From assembly GCF_900095725.1 (NCBI RefSeq), contig NZ_FMMP01000009.1, positions 62,001 through 126,000 of the forward strand: DNA of 64,000 nt, given 5' to 3'. Shown piece by piece: positions 36,584 through 45,627 of this stretch. The stretch comes from Cellulosilyticum sp. I15G10I2 (lineage in GTDB: Bacteria; Bacillota; Clostridia; Lachnospirales; Cellulosilyticaceae). A program made the position numbers and the translations under genes. The notes below the pieces were generated by a model, which saw nothing but the letters and a program-made list of their open reading frames with translations, was not told the DNA's origin and did no database searches. Position 1 is the stretch's first letter, and every line of letters begins with the position of its first letter.

Positions 36584-36859
36584 CTATCCTTTAAGATCTA
36601 AATGAGATAGTATTTTATCTGTCACTTCTTCTGCTTTTACACTATAAGTGCCAGAACTTATTCTATCTTTTATTTCATTAACTTTATCTTCTCTGATGTC
36701 AGGGGTCGCATTCAGCAATTTATACACTCTTTGAAAATCTTTTGCTGTTTCTGAAAGCTCTACTTGATCTTTTTTCTGTGTCTTAGCGATTGGCTTTGCG
36801 CCTGATACAGATTGTTTTTTATAAGTTTCATATATGTTATTAATTTGATCTATTCTCAT
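36584..36859 (-). CDS. flgM: Anti-sigma-D factor FlgM
   Basis: The 91-residue protein binds and silences the flagellar sigma factor until it is exported. The N-terminal half is polar and unfolded; the C-terminal sigma-binding part includes DQVELSETAKDFQRVYKLLN and VNEIKDRISSGTYSVKAEEV. The start at 36859 has AAAGGGG about 8 nt upstream; a GTG three codons earlier overlaps that site. It is the first gene after the sigma-D promoter, giving the usual feedback loop. Confidence 0.95.
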   Translation of the reverse strand: MRIDQINNIYETYKKQSVSGAKPIAKTQKKDQVELSETAKDFQRVYKLLNATPDIREDKVNEIKDRISSGTYSVKAEEVTDKILSHLDLKG

Positions 36860-36898
36860 ACCATTCACCCCTTTGGTGTATTATCCTTTTTATATTTA

Positions 36899-36928
36899 TT
36901 ATATCGACGCTTCTATTTTTTTCTTTAG
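36899..36928 (-). promoter_or_regulatory. Sigma-D promoter of flgM-flgN-flgK-flgK-flgL
   Basis: CTAAAG (36928-36923), a 15-nt spacer and TCGATATAA (36907-36899) match the sigma-D consensus in both boxes with the same spacing as the flagellin promoter. It lies about 40 nt before flgM and right after the yvyF terminator. Confidence 0.92.
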
Positions 36929-36960
36929 TTTAATTAGATAAATATGTATATATCTTTTAA

Positions 36961-36997
36961 AATAAAAAATAGAGGATTATTATTTTATTAATCCCCT
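36961..36997 (-). terminator. Terminator after yvyF
   Basis: On the minus strand AGGGGATTA and TAATCCTCT form a 9-bp stem with one G-U pair, followed by ATTTTTTATTTT. It separates yvyF from the sigma-D promoter of flgM. Confidence 0.85.
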
Positions 36998-37013
36998 AAT
37001 GATTATTAATTAT

Positions 37014-37445
37014 TTATTTTATACGGTCAGATTTTAAAAATCTCATTTTTTGACCCTTCATTCTTTCTGCTTCTTTTGCATCAGCTGCTTGTTTTTCTGT
37101 TCTTATATCCCGCGCTGCACCTTGGAGATCACCCATAAGGCCTGAATTGCACTTTGAACACAATCTGCCTGTAAGTATCTTTGCGCCACAGCCCTCACAT
37201 GATAATGCAATAGGAGAATCTGGCGTAACTTCAAGTCTGCCTTGTCTTAAAAAACTCTCAATAAGTGAAACAGGCACCTCTGTTTCGTGACTTACCTCAG
37301 TCATATTAGCTCCTGGATTGTTTCTTAAATACTCCTTAATAACTTGAAACATCTCTTCTTCTTTTTGCTTGCATTTTGGACAAATTTCTGGCCCACTTAT
37401 ATGCTGAAATATTTTCTTACATCTTTTACATACACGAACCTCCAT
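37014..37445 (-). CDS. yvyF: Flagellar operon protein, YvyF type
   Basis: The 143-residue protein has paired zinc-ribbon cysteines at the N-terminus (VCKRC, ICPKC) and again near residues 83-98 (CEGC, LCSKC). Between them lies a helix-turn-helix-like segment (NMTEVSHETEVPVSLIESFL). The C-terminal 40 residues are charged and helical. This is the YvyF family found between comFC and flgM in Firmicutes. A regulatory role has been suggested for the family, but its molecular function is not settled. Confidence 0.88.
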   Translation of the reverse strand: MEVRVCKRCKKIFQHISGPEICPKCKQKEEEMFQVIKEYLRNNPGANMTEVSHETEVPVSLIESFLRQGRLEVTPDSPIALSCEGCGAKILTGRLCSKCNSGLMGDLQGAARDIRTEKQAADAKEAERMKGQKMRFLKSDRIK

Positions 37446-37502
37446 ACCTTCACCCCCGTACGTAGTATTTTATAAAAACACTTTTTAACTTATCTACTCA
37501 TA

Positions 37503-38210
37503 TTATACTCCGATACATACTATGAGTACATATATTTTTGAATCTCCTGTAATATTTTGTCTTTTAATTGCATGTATGCATTCCCTAATGGTTGCACCTG
37601 TAGTATATATATCGTCTAAAACAGCTATATGCTTAACCTCTAAAGCATTTATTTCCGGTTTTACTGCAATACTTCCTTTTATATTGCTAAGCCTCTCCTC
37701 TTTACTGCATTTTGATTGTGGCTTAGTTTCTTTAACCCTTGTCAAAATATCATAAACCTTAACTCCCGCCAACTTAGAAATCTCATTTGCCAAGTCTTGC
37801 GCTTGATTAAAGCCTCTCTTCCTAAACCTTGCCCGCGACAAAGGTACTGGAACCAAAGCATCGATATGAAATCTATCTATAATGCATAGATCATTAACAA
37901 ATAAGTCTGCATATCCCTTTGCGTATTTACGCAGTCCTTTATACTTCCACCTCAGCACCCCTTTTCTAAATCCATCTTCATAAGGAAAAAGTGCTACAAC
38001 CTGCGTATTGCTATCCATTTCTTCTTTATCACAGTATGCACAGTGTACATCATCTATACTATAAGGCCTCCCGCAGTGCGGACACAGATTATGCCTCAGC
38101 ACAAAGCTATAGCACTTGTCACACAAGTGTCCTATCACCCGATCTTCCAGTATCGTTTGGCATACTATACATTTATTAGGAAATATAAGTTGTTTTAAGT
38201 AATGGTACAT
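37503..38210 (-). CDS. comFC: ComF family protein (phosphoribosyltransferase-like)
   Basis: The 235-residue protein has an N-terminal zinc region (CIVC, CDKC, CPHC, CAYC) and a C-terminal PRT domain. The PRPP loop is HIAVLDDIYTTGATIRECIH. ComFC is needed for DNA uptake in naturally competent bacteria, but the family is widespread in species not known to be competent. It lies between recD2 and yvyF as in many Firmicutes. Confidence 0.93.
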   Translation of the reverse strand: MYHYLKQLIFPNKCIVCQTILEDRVIGHLCDKCYSFVLRHNLCPHCGRPYSIDDVHCAYCDKEEMDSNTQVVALFPYEDGFRKGVLRWKYKGLRKYAKGYADLFVNDLCIIDRFHIDALVPVPLSRARFRKRGFNQAQDLANEISKLAGVKVYDILTRVKETKPQSKCSKEERLSNIKGSIAVKPEINALEVKHIAVLDDIYTTGATIRECIHAIKRQNITGDSKIYVLIVCIGV

Positions 38211-38231
38211 AACTTTTACTCCTTTGCTATC

Positions 38232-40475
38232 TTACAAAAGCTGCTTAAGATGCATCGCCAAACTCGAATATCTCTCTATCTCCCTATTATTATCAACCAT
38301 TCTTTCTAGCGTTTCTTTAAGGCCTACACCAACTACTAGCTTTTTAGCCCGTGTAATGGCTGTATAAAGCAGGTTTCTATTTAAGAGCATAGGGGGGCCA
38401 CTGTGAATAGGTATAATAACAGCTGGATACTCACTTCCCTGAGACTTGTGGATCGTTACTGCATAGGCAAGTTCAAGTTCGTCTAGCTGATTAAACTCAT
38501 ACTCTACAACCTTCTGATCATCGAAGGTAACTGTTAGGAGTTCTGTTTCATTATTAATCACACTCACAAGTCCGCAGTCTCCATTGAAGATGCCTACACC
38601 CTCATCTATAGGAATCCCGAGCCTCGAATAAATCTTCCAAGGGGCATTGTAATTATTTTTAATCTGCATCACTTTGTCCCCTTCTCTGAATATAATCCCT
38701 CTATATTCTTTTTCTGGTTTGAGCGCATGATGAGGATTAACCGCCCCTTGAATGGCTTTATTAAGTTCATTAACACCTATGGGCCCCTTTCTCATAGGCA
38801 CAAGCACTTGTATATCCTTTAAACTGTCAAAACCTTGATATTTAGGAAGCCGTGTTGTAATAAGATTTATAATGGTGTCTCGTACTTCTTCCTGGACAGA
38901 CTTTTTAATAAAGAAAAAGTCTGTGCCTTCTTCATTTGCTATAGGATATTCTCCTTTGTTGATACGATGGGCGTTCATGATAATAGCACTCTTGGTCGCC
39001 TGCCTAAAGATCTGCATCAATCTTATAGTAGGGATCTTCTTACTTTTTATAATATCTTTAAGGACATTGCCAGCACCTACCGATGGTAACTGGTCCGCAT
39101 CACCTATAAGTACAAGACGCTGCCCTGGCACTATTGCCTTTAAAAGTGCATGCATCAAAATAACATCTACCATAGACATCTCATCCACTATAATAACATC
39201 AGCCTCTAAGGGATTATCTTCATTCTTATTAAACATCTGCCTATTCGTATCTTCTCTCATATAGTTAATCTCTAGAAGTCTATGGATGGTCTGTGCTTCA
39301 ATCCCTGTAGCTTCACTCATCCTTTTAGCAGCTCTTCCTGTAGGGGCTGTAAGGAGTACTTCCTCGCCCGCTTTACCCAGCATATGCAAAATTGCATTAA
39401 TAGTCGTTGTCTTCCCTGTACCTGGGCCTCCTGTTAGGACAGTTACCCCATTACAGAGTACATGTTTTACGGCATCTCTTTGCTCTTTTACAAGCTCTAT
39501 TTTGAGTTCTTTTTCTGTCCGTGTCAGTTCTTCTTCTGTATCCGGCGGGCTGTCTTTTTGATAAAGTGCGGCGAGATCAATAAGCTTTCTGGCAACGCCT
39601 TGTTCACTATAATACAGCGAAGTTAAAAAAACGCAAGCAACAGGGGTATCATTCTCATCAATGGTGTAGTTTTTTATGATGATCTGCTTCGAAAGACTCA
39701 GTTCAATAAGTGCATTTTCCACGTAATCTATGTGGACACCAAGAAGCTGCGTCGTCTGATCTACAAGAAGTGCTCTTGGCATATAAGTATGCCCATTTGA
39801 AGAAAAACTAGACAATATAAAAGTAAGTCCCGTTTTAATACGGTGTGGATCATCCCTTGCGATACCTACTTTATAAGCGATCTCATCAGCTTTTTTAAAT
39901 CCAATGCCAAAGATATCCTCTACTAGCCTATATGGGGTATTTTTAATCACTTCCATTGTGTTTTCTTTATAATGTTTATAAATTTTAATAGCATACGTTG
40001 GCGTAATATTGTATTCTTGCAAGAAGAGCATCGCGCGTCTTAATTCATATTGTGCATGAAATACTTCCCCAATCTCCGCAGCTTTTTTTTTACTAATACC
40101 ACTCACCTGAGCTAGCACAAGGGGTTCTTCTTCTATAATCTTAAAAGTATCTAAGCCAAAATGCTTAACAATTTTAGTAGCAGTTTTGGCACCTATCCCT
40201 TTAATAACACCGGAGGCTAGGTATTTCTCCATTCCTTGTACTGTTTTTGGCATACTTCTTTCAAACATTTCTACCTTAATTTGTTTGCCATATATGTGAT
40301 GAGTAACCCAGCTTCCAATGATCTTTACATCTTCTCCGGCATAGACACCCAACATATCTCCAACGCAGGATATTTCTTCACCCTCATAATCAATCGTACA
40401 TACTGTATACCCGTTTTCTTCGTTTTGGTAAATAATATCCTCTATCGTTGCTTCTATTACTACTTGTCCATCCAA
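38232..40475 (-). CDS. recD2: ATP-dependent RecD-like DNA helicase
   Basis: The 747-residue helicase has the RecD2 layout: an N-terminal OB-like part (1-75), helix-hairpin-helix motifs (GVIKGIGAKTATKIVKHFG near 90 and further copies to about 200), and a superfamily 1 helicase core. Walker A is GGPGTGKT at 349-356 and Walker B IIVDEMSMVD near 428-437. The late motif AYAVTIHKSQGSEYP is typical. RecD2 unwinds 5' to 3' independently of RecBC and acts in repair and replication-fork maintenance. It ends 21 nt before comFC. Confidence 0.96.
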   Translation of the reverse strand: MDGQVVIEATIEDIIYQNEENGYTVCTIDYEGEEISCVGDMLGVYAGEDVKIIGSWVTHHIYGKQIKVEMFERSMPKTVQGMEKYLASGVIKGIGAKTATKIVKHFGLDTFKIIEEEPLVLAQVSGISKKKAAEIGEVFHAQYELRRAMLFLQEYNITPTYAIKIYKHYKENTMEVIKNTPYRLVEDIFGIGFKKADEIAYKVGIARDDPHRIKTGLTFILSSFSSNGHTYMPRALLVDQTTQLLGVHIDYVENALIELSLSKQIIIKNYTIDENDTPVACVFLTSLYYSEQGVARKLIDLAALYQKDSPPDTEEELTRTEKELKIELVKEQRDAVKHVLCNGVTVLTGGPGTGKTTTINAILHMLGKAGEEVLLTAPTGRAAKRMSEATGIEAQTIHRLLEINYMREDTNRQMFNKNEDNPLEADVIIVDEMSMVDVILMHALLKAIVPGQRLVLIGDADQLPSVGAGNVLKDIIKSKKIPTIRLMQIFRQATKSAIIMNAHRINKGEYPIANEEGTDFFFIKKSVQEEVRDTIINLITTRLPKYQGFDSLKDIQVLVPMRKGPIGVNELNKAIQGAVNPHHALKPEKEYRGIIFREGDKVMQIKNNYNAPWKIYSRLGIPIDEGVGIFNGDCGLVSVINNETELLTVTFDDQKVVEYEFNQLDELELAYAVTIHKSQGSEYPAVIIPIHSGPPMLLNRNLLYTAITRAKKLVVGVGLKETLERMVDNNREIERYSSLAMHLKQLL

Positions 40476-40579
40476 TTTTACTCACCACTTTTATGCATGA
40501 TTTTTGTCCACATTATTTATTTAAAAAGTATAACATATACACAACTTCACCACAACGGGTGGATAAGGTTGTATTTGAA

Positions 40580-40618
40580 CCTAAAAGGAGCAGGCATAGT
40601 CTGCCTGCTCCTCTTAGG
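40580..40618 (-). terminator. Terminator after the lipoprotein gene
   Basis: On the minus strand CCTAAGAGGAGCAGGCA and TGCCTGCTCCTTTTAGG form a long stem with a small loop, about 40 nt past the lipoprotein stop. The U residues are inside the stem, not after it, so it may end transcripts or protect their 3' ends. Confidence 0.7.
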
Positions 40619-40658
40619 TATAGTATAAATCTGCAATCTAATAACTCTATAAGTATAA

Positions 40659-41891
40659 CTATCTTAAAACAGTTACCCCTTCATCACTATCAATAACATA
40701 AAGCGCATCTACTTTACTTAGTTCACTTACAGCAATGTAAGAAACACCTTGCTCTATAATAGTGTTAACTGCAAATTCTGCATTATCAGTTATAATAACT
40801 GACTTTTTAGTCTTAGCATCATATATAACCGCTGCATCTAACTGGCTCATAGCCCCTCTAAGTGGGATATACTTTTCTTGATTACGCGTAATAATTTGCT
40901 CTGGGCTGATTTGAACGAGTTTAGTATCCTCTGTTGAAACACCCCCAGCATTTACACTCATTAATAACTGCATAAACTCTTCCATAGTGTAAAGCACATT
41001 ACTTGATGGCACTTTAAAATCTTTTTTTGCACTTTTTTTAGAATCGGCATTTACGGCCATATTCAAATTGATCTTTTCTTCACCAAAGGCAAACTTAAGT
41101 GCAATATCCATATCTTCTTTATATGTATTATCCTCAAAAACATATTTTAGCGTTGCCTTACTGCCAGCTAACATAGGTTTTACCATCTCCTGACCTTGTA
41201 CTAGCGCAAGTTCAACTTCTTCTTTATTCTCATCTATATCTTTTTGTGTCACACCTGTACCACTAAGTTCATTAATAGCATCCATGTTATTCATAACTTC
41301 TTTTATAAACTGTACTGATAAATCTACCATTTGATCACTATTAAGTTCTATTGTGTATGTTCTGCCATTTTGAGTAACAGGTACTTTTACCTCAGAACCT
41401 TTAAATAAAGCTTCTGTAAGCGCCATAGCCTTTTTTTGATCTAACATAGCGGCTTGCGTGCCTGTATTTAGATCAATCCCAATAAACTCTGCCTCAATAC
41501 TGTTTAACGCCTCAGATATCGGAGCCCCAGAAACTTGCATTAACTCTGTAAAATATGTTTTGCTGATATAAAGTGTTTGATTATCAACATACATTTTAAC
41601 TGGTGACATTTTAACATCTAGGCTCATATTGCTGAATTTAATCGTATTAATTTGCATTTCTACGTAAGCTTGTGTTTCTTTTGTATTAGCATATCCACTA
41701 AAGTCTGCCCCTAGTTCAAACTTTTGCCCCTGAACCTCAGCAGTTACTAGTACGTTTCCTTTACTTTCTGCATACTCCCATGCAGATGTTTTTTTCATTT
41801 CTTCATATAGATTAAGCCCCTCTGTGCTACATCCCACAGTTCCAAGTAACATCAACAATGTCATAATTACTGCTATTAATTTTTTCTTCAT
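40659..41891 (-). CDS. Secreted lipoprotein of unknown function
   Basis: The 410-residue protein has a lipoprotein signal peptide (MKKKLIAVIMTLLMLLGTVG, Cys at 21 in a LGTVGC lipobox), so it is anchored to the outer face of the membrane. The middle has long amphipathic strands, as in outer-surface bridge-type lipoproteins (VTAEVQGQKFELGADFSGYA). The C-terminal 100 residues (QEKYIPLRGAMSQLDAAVIY and KKSVIITDNAEFAVNTII) resemble copper-amine-oxidase N-domain repeats common in Firmicute surface proteins. I cannot name a function. It lies alone between metK and recD2. Confidence 0.8.
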   Translation of the reverse strand: MKKKLIAVIMTLLMLLGTVGCSTEGLNLYEEMKKTSAWEYAESKGNVLVTAEVQGQKFELGADFSGYANTKETQAYVEMQINTIKFSNMSLDVKMSPVKMYVDNQTLYISKTYFTELMQVSGAPISEALNSIEAEFIGIDLNTGTQAAMLDQKKAMALTEALFKGSEVKVPVTQNGRTYTIELNSDQMVDLSVQFIKEVMNNMDAINELSGTGVTQKDIDENKEEVELALVQGQEMVKPMLAGSKATLKYVFEDNTYKEDMDIALKFAFGEEKINLNMAVNADSKKSAKKDFKVPSSNVLYTMEEFMQLLMSVNAGGVSTEDTKLVQISPEQIITRNQEKYIPLRGAMSQLDAAVIYDAKTKKSVIITDNAEFAVNTIIEQGVSYIAVSELSKVDALYVIDSDEGVTVLR

Positions 41892-42036
41892 AACAAACCT
41901 CCATCTTCACTTTAATTACTCGTTCTAGTTAATTATAGTAAACAAATTTGGAAATTTCAAGGAAAATCTCCCTATTAAGTTTATATTACATTCTGATTAC
42001 GAGCCTGCCGCTTTAACTTCAAACCACATGTTTACT

Positions 42037-42086
42037 GATATGAAGCAGGGCCAACTATTAAAAAATAGCTGGCCCTGCTTCATATC
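42037..42086 (-). terminator. Long hairpin after metK
   Basis: On the minus strand GATATGAAGCAGGGCCAGCT and its complement form a 22-bp stem with one G-U pair and a small T loop, 12 nt past the metK stop. No U tract follows, so it may work as a 3'-end stabiliser or a Rho-independent site of unusual form. Confidence 0.6.
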
Positions 42087-42097
42087 GTTTATATAAA

Positions 42098-43285
42098 TTA
42101 TTTTATTTCAGCTTTTAATACATCAACTTTATCTGTTCTTTCCCATGGAAGATCTATATCAATACGTCCAAAATGACCATATGCAGCTGTTTGTTTATAA
42201 ATAGGCTGTCTTAGATCTAACATTTTAATAATCCCCGCTGGTCTTAGATCAAAGTGCTTATTCACAATTTCAACTAAGGCTTCATCACTTACACTACCTG
42301 TTCCATGGGTATTAATAAGTACAGAAACTGGTTTTGCAACACCTATTGCATAAGCAAGTTCTATCTCACATTTTTTAGCAAGGCCTGCTGCCACTATATT
42401 TTTTGCTACATATCTAGCTGCATAAGCTGCTGAGCGGTCTACTTTTGTTGGATCTTTCCCTGAGAAAGCACCTCCGCCGTGGCTTGCATAGCCGCCATAA
42501 GTATCTACGATAATTTTACGGCCTGTAAGTCCTGAGTCCCCTACTGGTCCACCAATTACAAAACGTCCCGTTGGATTAATAAAATACTTTGTATCTGCAT
42601 CTAATAGTTCAGCTGGTATAATCGGTTTAATAACATGTTCCATAATATCAGCATGAATTTGTTCTTGTGTCACTTCTGCTGCATGCTGTGTGGATACAAC
42701 AACTGCATCTATTCTTACGGGTTTATCATTTTCATATTCTACGGTTACTTGTGTTTTGCCATCTGGTCTTAAATAGCTAAGTGTTTCATTTTTACGTACT
42801 TCTGATAACTTTTTAGAAAGTCTATGTGCAAGAGATATCGGCATTGGCATAAGTTCTGGTGTTTCATCACAAGCAAAACCAAACATCATCCCTTGATCTC
42901 CAGCACCTATCGCCTCAATAGCACTATCTGACATTTCACCACGTTTTGCTTCTAAGGCCTTATCAACCCCCATTGCAATATCTGCGGATTGTTCGTCTAA
43001 TGCAACAATAACGCCGCATGCGTGTCCGTCAAAGCCAAAGTCTGGATTATTATAACCTATTTCATTAATAGTATCTCTTACTGTTTTATTGATATCAACA
43101 TAGCAACTTGTTGATATTTCTCCCATAACAAGTACAAGGCCTGTTGTAAGTGCTGTTTCACAAGCTACTCTAGCCTGTGGATCTTGTGCATAAATTGCAT
43201 CTAATACCGCATCTGATATTTGATCTGCCATTTTATCTGGATGCCCCTCTGTTACTGATTCCGATGTAAATAATCTTTTTGCCAT
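42098..43285 (-). CDS. metK: S-adenosylmethionine synthetase
   Basis: The 395-residue enzyme makes S-adenosylmethionine from ATP and methionine. Diagnostic motifs are visible: [20 protein letters not shown] at the start (ATP-binding His 15), [12 protein letters not shown] and [18 protein letters not shown]. Length and ends are normal. GGAGGAGTAAAAA precedes the ATG. Expression is controlled by the SAM-I riboswitch upstream, so it is shut down when its product is plentiful. Confidence 0.98.
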   Translation of the reverse strand: MAKRLFTSESVTEGHPDKMADQISDAVLDAIYAQDPQARVACETALTTGLVLVMGEISTSCYVDINKTVRDTINEIGYNNPDFGFDGHACGVIVALDEQSADIAMGVDKALEAKRGEMSDSAIEAIGAGDQGMMFGFACDETPELMPMPISLAHRLSKKLSEVRKNETLSYLRPDGKTQVTVEYENDKPVRIDAVVVSTQHAAEVTQEQIHADIMEHVIKPIIPAELLDADTKYFINPTGRFVIGGPVGDSGLTGRKIIVDTYGGYASHGGGAFSGKDPTKVDRSAAYAARYVAKNIVAAGLAKKCEIELAYAIGVAKPVSVLINTHGTGSVSDEALVEIVNKHFDLRPAGIIKMLDLRQPIYKQTAAYGHFGRIDIDLPWERTDKVDVLKAEIK

Positions 43286-43392
43286 TTTTTACTCCTCCTT
43301 TTAATTTTACGATTTGGCTCATTGGCTCCACAACTACGTTGTAGCAGCATTTGCAATAAGCTATTCTTACTGTTAGGATTAACAGAAAGCAA

Positions 43393-43419
43393 ATAAAAAA
43401 ACCTCATTAAAATGAGGTT
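43393..43419 (-). terminator. Expression-platform terminator of the SAM riboswitch
   Basis: On the minus strand AACCTCATT and AATGAGGTT form a hairpin followed by a T run. It lies about 20 nt past the aptamer and 107 nt before metK, as in an S-box OFF switch. Confidence 0.9.
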
Positions 43420-43440
43420 AATAGTATGCGATCATTCATC

Positions 43441-43537
43441 CTCATCTTACGCATAAAATATGCGTGGGAATTGGCACCTTAGCTTATGCTAGGTTGCCGG
43501 GTTTCATAGGGCCCAGTCCCTCCACCTCTCTGGATAA
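43441..43537 (-). promoter_or_regulatory. SAM-I (S-box) riboswitch aptamer
   Basis: The minus strand carries the S-box signature: AGAGAGGTGGAGGGACTGG, then CCCTATGAAACCCGGCAACC, then AAGGTGCCAATTCC. P1 pairs CTTATC (43537-43532) with GATGAG (43446-43441), and the P2/P3/P4 stems are visible. Established for the family: binding SAM stabilises the downstream terminator and switches off metK. Confidence 0.97.
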
Positions 43538-43565
43538 GAATTTATTCAGTTATAGTTCATAATAT

Positions 43566-43594
43566 AGTCTACCACTCAAATATAACATTGTCAA
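43566..43594 (-). promoter_or_regulatory. Promoter of the metK riboswitch unit
   Basis: TTGACA (43594-43589) and TAGACT (43571-43566) are 17 nt apart and lie about 30 nt before the aptamer, just after the flgJ-type stop. The -35 box is perfect; the -10 box matches 4 of 6. Confidence 0.6.
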
Positions 43595-43607
43595 TATAGA
43601 TCGTTTT

Positions 43608-44009
43608 TTATACTTCTTGGTCAATATTTATACTATTTTGATTATCTGTTTTTATCTGCTTTGCATAGACATTAGTCATCTGCTTATACATCATATCCGC
43701 CAAGCCAATACCACCAGCTTTTGCCATATCTTCTGACTGATTATTAATGATATAATCCTCGAAGGTTTTTTCATAGTCCCCCTTTGGTATTAGCCCATCT
43801 TCTGATACCATAGACTTTTTCATTTGTTTAAAAAGCTGTGAAAGCATATAGCTCTCTAACTTCACACATGCATCTTTCAAGGCTTTATCATCTTGTTCCC
43901 TTGCTGCTTGCTCAAAAATAGCATCAAAGTCTTTGGTTTGCTCTTGCTCTATTTTGCTCGTTATTTGCTGCCCTAGGATAGGGTTAAATTGCAATGAATT
44001 GATTTCCAC
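43608..44009 (-). CDS. flgJ: FlgJ-type rod-binding protein (short form)
   Basis: The 133-residue protein corresponds to the N-terminal rod-binding domain of FlgJ (KLESYMLSQLFKQMKKSMVS, then KTFEDYIINNQSEDMAKAGG). It has no muramidase domain, the usual state in Clostridia, where a separate hydrolase opens the wall. It is 12 nt after flgG and is the last gene of the rod unit, directly before the metK promoter. Confidence 0.88.
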   Translation of the reverse strand: MEINSLQFNPILGQQITSKIEQEQTKDFDAIFEQAAREQDDKALKDACVKLESYMLSQLFKQMKKSMVSEDGLIPKGDYEKTFEDYIINNQSEDMAKAGGIGLADMMYKQMTNVYAKQIKTDNQNSINIDQEV

Positions 44010-44021
44010 TTATTTCCCTCC

Positions 44022-44834
44022 TTAGCTACGCTTAAGATCATTAGCTTGCTGAAGCATCGTATCTACCGTTTTGATTGATGTTGAGTTAAGTTCATAAGCC
44101 CTTTGCGCTACAATTAGCTTTACCATTTCCTCTGCTACTTGTACATTAGACCCTTCTAGATAACCTGTTCTGATACTGCTTCTAATAAGCCCATCTTCTT
44201 CGCCTTCTATAAGAGGTTCACCGGATGCTGCTGTCTGTATAAATAAGTTTGATCCAATAGCCTCTAAGCCCTCTACATTGGCAAATTGTACGATTTTAAG
44301 CTGTGCTATTTCCATACGCATATTTGTTTCTTCATCTATGTAATAAATAGAGCCATCTTTACCTATTACTACCTTATCTACAGGTATTTCCGTTCCTATA
44401 AGAATAGGTTCATCTTCTACAGATAAAACAGTATTCCCATCAGACGTAACCAGTGCATAAGCCCCATCTTCTGTAAGGGAAATGCGGAAACTTCCGTCTC
44501 TTGTATAAGTCATCTGATCACCTTTTTGTACAGTAAAAAAGCCTTTGCCCTCTATAGCCATATCCGTATTATTTCCTGTTTCTTGAAGTATGCCCATACT
44601 GTAATTACGGGAATTCGGCAGGGCTCTTACCCCATGTCCAACTTGCATAGTTGTAGGCTGCTGCACATTGTCTACATTAGGCGCGGCCATTGTTTGATAG
44701 AGTAAACTCTTGAAATTAGTTGTTTCCTTTTTATAACCTACCGTATTAACATTTGCCAGATTGTTTGCTATTGTATCAACATTGAGCTGCTGAGATGTCA
44801 TCCCCGATGCTGCTGTCCATAATCCTCTTATCAT
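44022..44834 (-). CDS. flgG: Flagellar basal-body rod protein FlgG
   Basis: The 270-residue distal rod protein has the N-terminal rod signature (MIRGLWTAASGMTSQQLNVD, IANNLANVNTVGYKKE) and the C-terminal LIVAQRAYELNSTSIKTVDT. The middle contains the conserved VQKGDQMTYTRDGSF. It corresponds to B. subtilis FlhP by position. It follows the FlgF-like gene by 11 nt. Confidence 0.95.
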   Translation of the reverse strand: MIRGLWTAASGMTSQQLNVDTIANNLANVNTVGYKKETTNFKSLLYQTMAAPNVDNVQQPTTMQVGHGVRALPNSRNYSMGILQETGNNTDMAIEGKGFFTVQKGDQMTYTRDGSFRISLTEDGAYALVTSDGNTVLSVEDEPILIGTEIPVDKVVIGKDGSIYYIDEETNMRMEIAQLKIVQFANVEGLEAIGSNLFIQTAASGEPLIEGEEDGLIRSSIRTGYLEGSNVQVAEEMVKLIVAQRAYELNSTSIKTVDTMLQQANDLKRS

Positions 44835-44845
44835 TGTCTATCCTC

Positions 44846-45616
44846 CTATGCTCTTCCTACTTCATTGACTGTTTTATTTAATAGCGCATCATGGGTTTGT
44901 ATAACCTTTTGATTGGCTTCATACGCTCTTGAAACAGTAATCATATCTACCATTGCTATCACTGGATTAACATTAGATGCTTCCAAAAACCCTTGAATGA
45001 TACTTCCTTGAAAAGGAACGCCTGGTGCACCAGCTTCATATAAGTTATCATTAACTTTTGTAAGTGTCTTAGGGTCATCAAATCTAACAAGCGCTATTGT
45101 ATCTACCAATTCGCTCCCCCTATACAGTTCTCCCGATTCCTTAATAGTAACCGTGCCTCCATTTAACAAGAAGTCTTGTCCTAGTTCTAAAGGAGTGCCT
45201 CCTTGTGAAAGCAGATAGTATCCCTCTTTTGTTACAACTTGCCCCTCTTGATTAATAGAAAAGTTGCCGTCTCTTGTATAAAGAACACCACCTGGGGTCT
45301 GAACTGCAAAAAAGCCCTCTCCTTGTATTGCCACATCAACCATACCATCCGTCTTTATAACTGAACCTTGAATAAAATTGGTATAGACTTCATCTACTTT
45401 TGCACCTAAGCTCATATTGCCTATAGTACCATTATTTGGAATATGATTTTGCATATCATCTATTCTACTTGCCAAGACTTGCGGAAATGATGCAATAATA
45501 GTGGTATCTTTTTTATAACCCGTTGTATTGACATTCGCCAAATCATTGGAAATAATATCCATCTTCTTAGTTTGTACGTTCATTCCCGTTGCTGCAGTAT
45601 ATAATCCCCGTATCAT
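44846..45616 (-). CDS. flgF: Flagellar basal-body rod protein FlgF-like
   Basis: The 256-residue rod protein starts MIRGLYTAATGMNVQTKKMD with NDLANVNTTGYKKD, and ends in an ITVSRAYEANQKVIQTHDAL helix. It is a paralogue of the following FlgG and corresponds to B. subtilis FlhO. The start at 45616 follows AAAGGAGGATGAC; the frame continues upstream through the end of the mreB/mbl gene without a ribosome binding site. It is 11 nt after that gene. Confidence 0.93.
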   Translation of the reverse strand: MIRGLYTAATGMNVQTKKMDIISNDLANVNTTGYKKDTTIIASFPQVLASRIDDMQNHIPNNGTIGNMSLGAKVDEVYTNFIQGSVIKTDGMVDVAIQGEGFFAVQTPGGVLYTRDGNFSINQEGQVVTKEGYYLLSQGGTPLELGQDFLLNGGTVTIKESGELYRGSELVDTIALVRFDDPKTLTKVNDNLYEAGAPGVPFQGSIIQGFLEASNVNPVIAMVDMITVSRAYEANQKVIQTHDALLNKTVNEVGRA

Positions 45617-45627
45617 GTCATCCTCCT

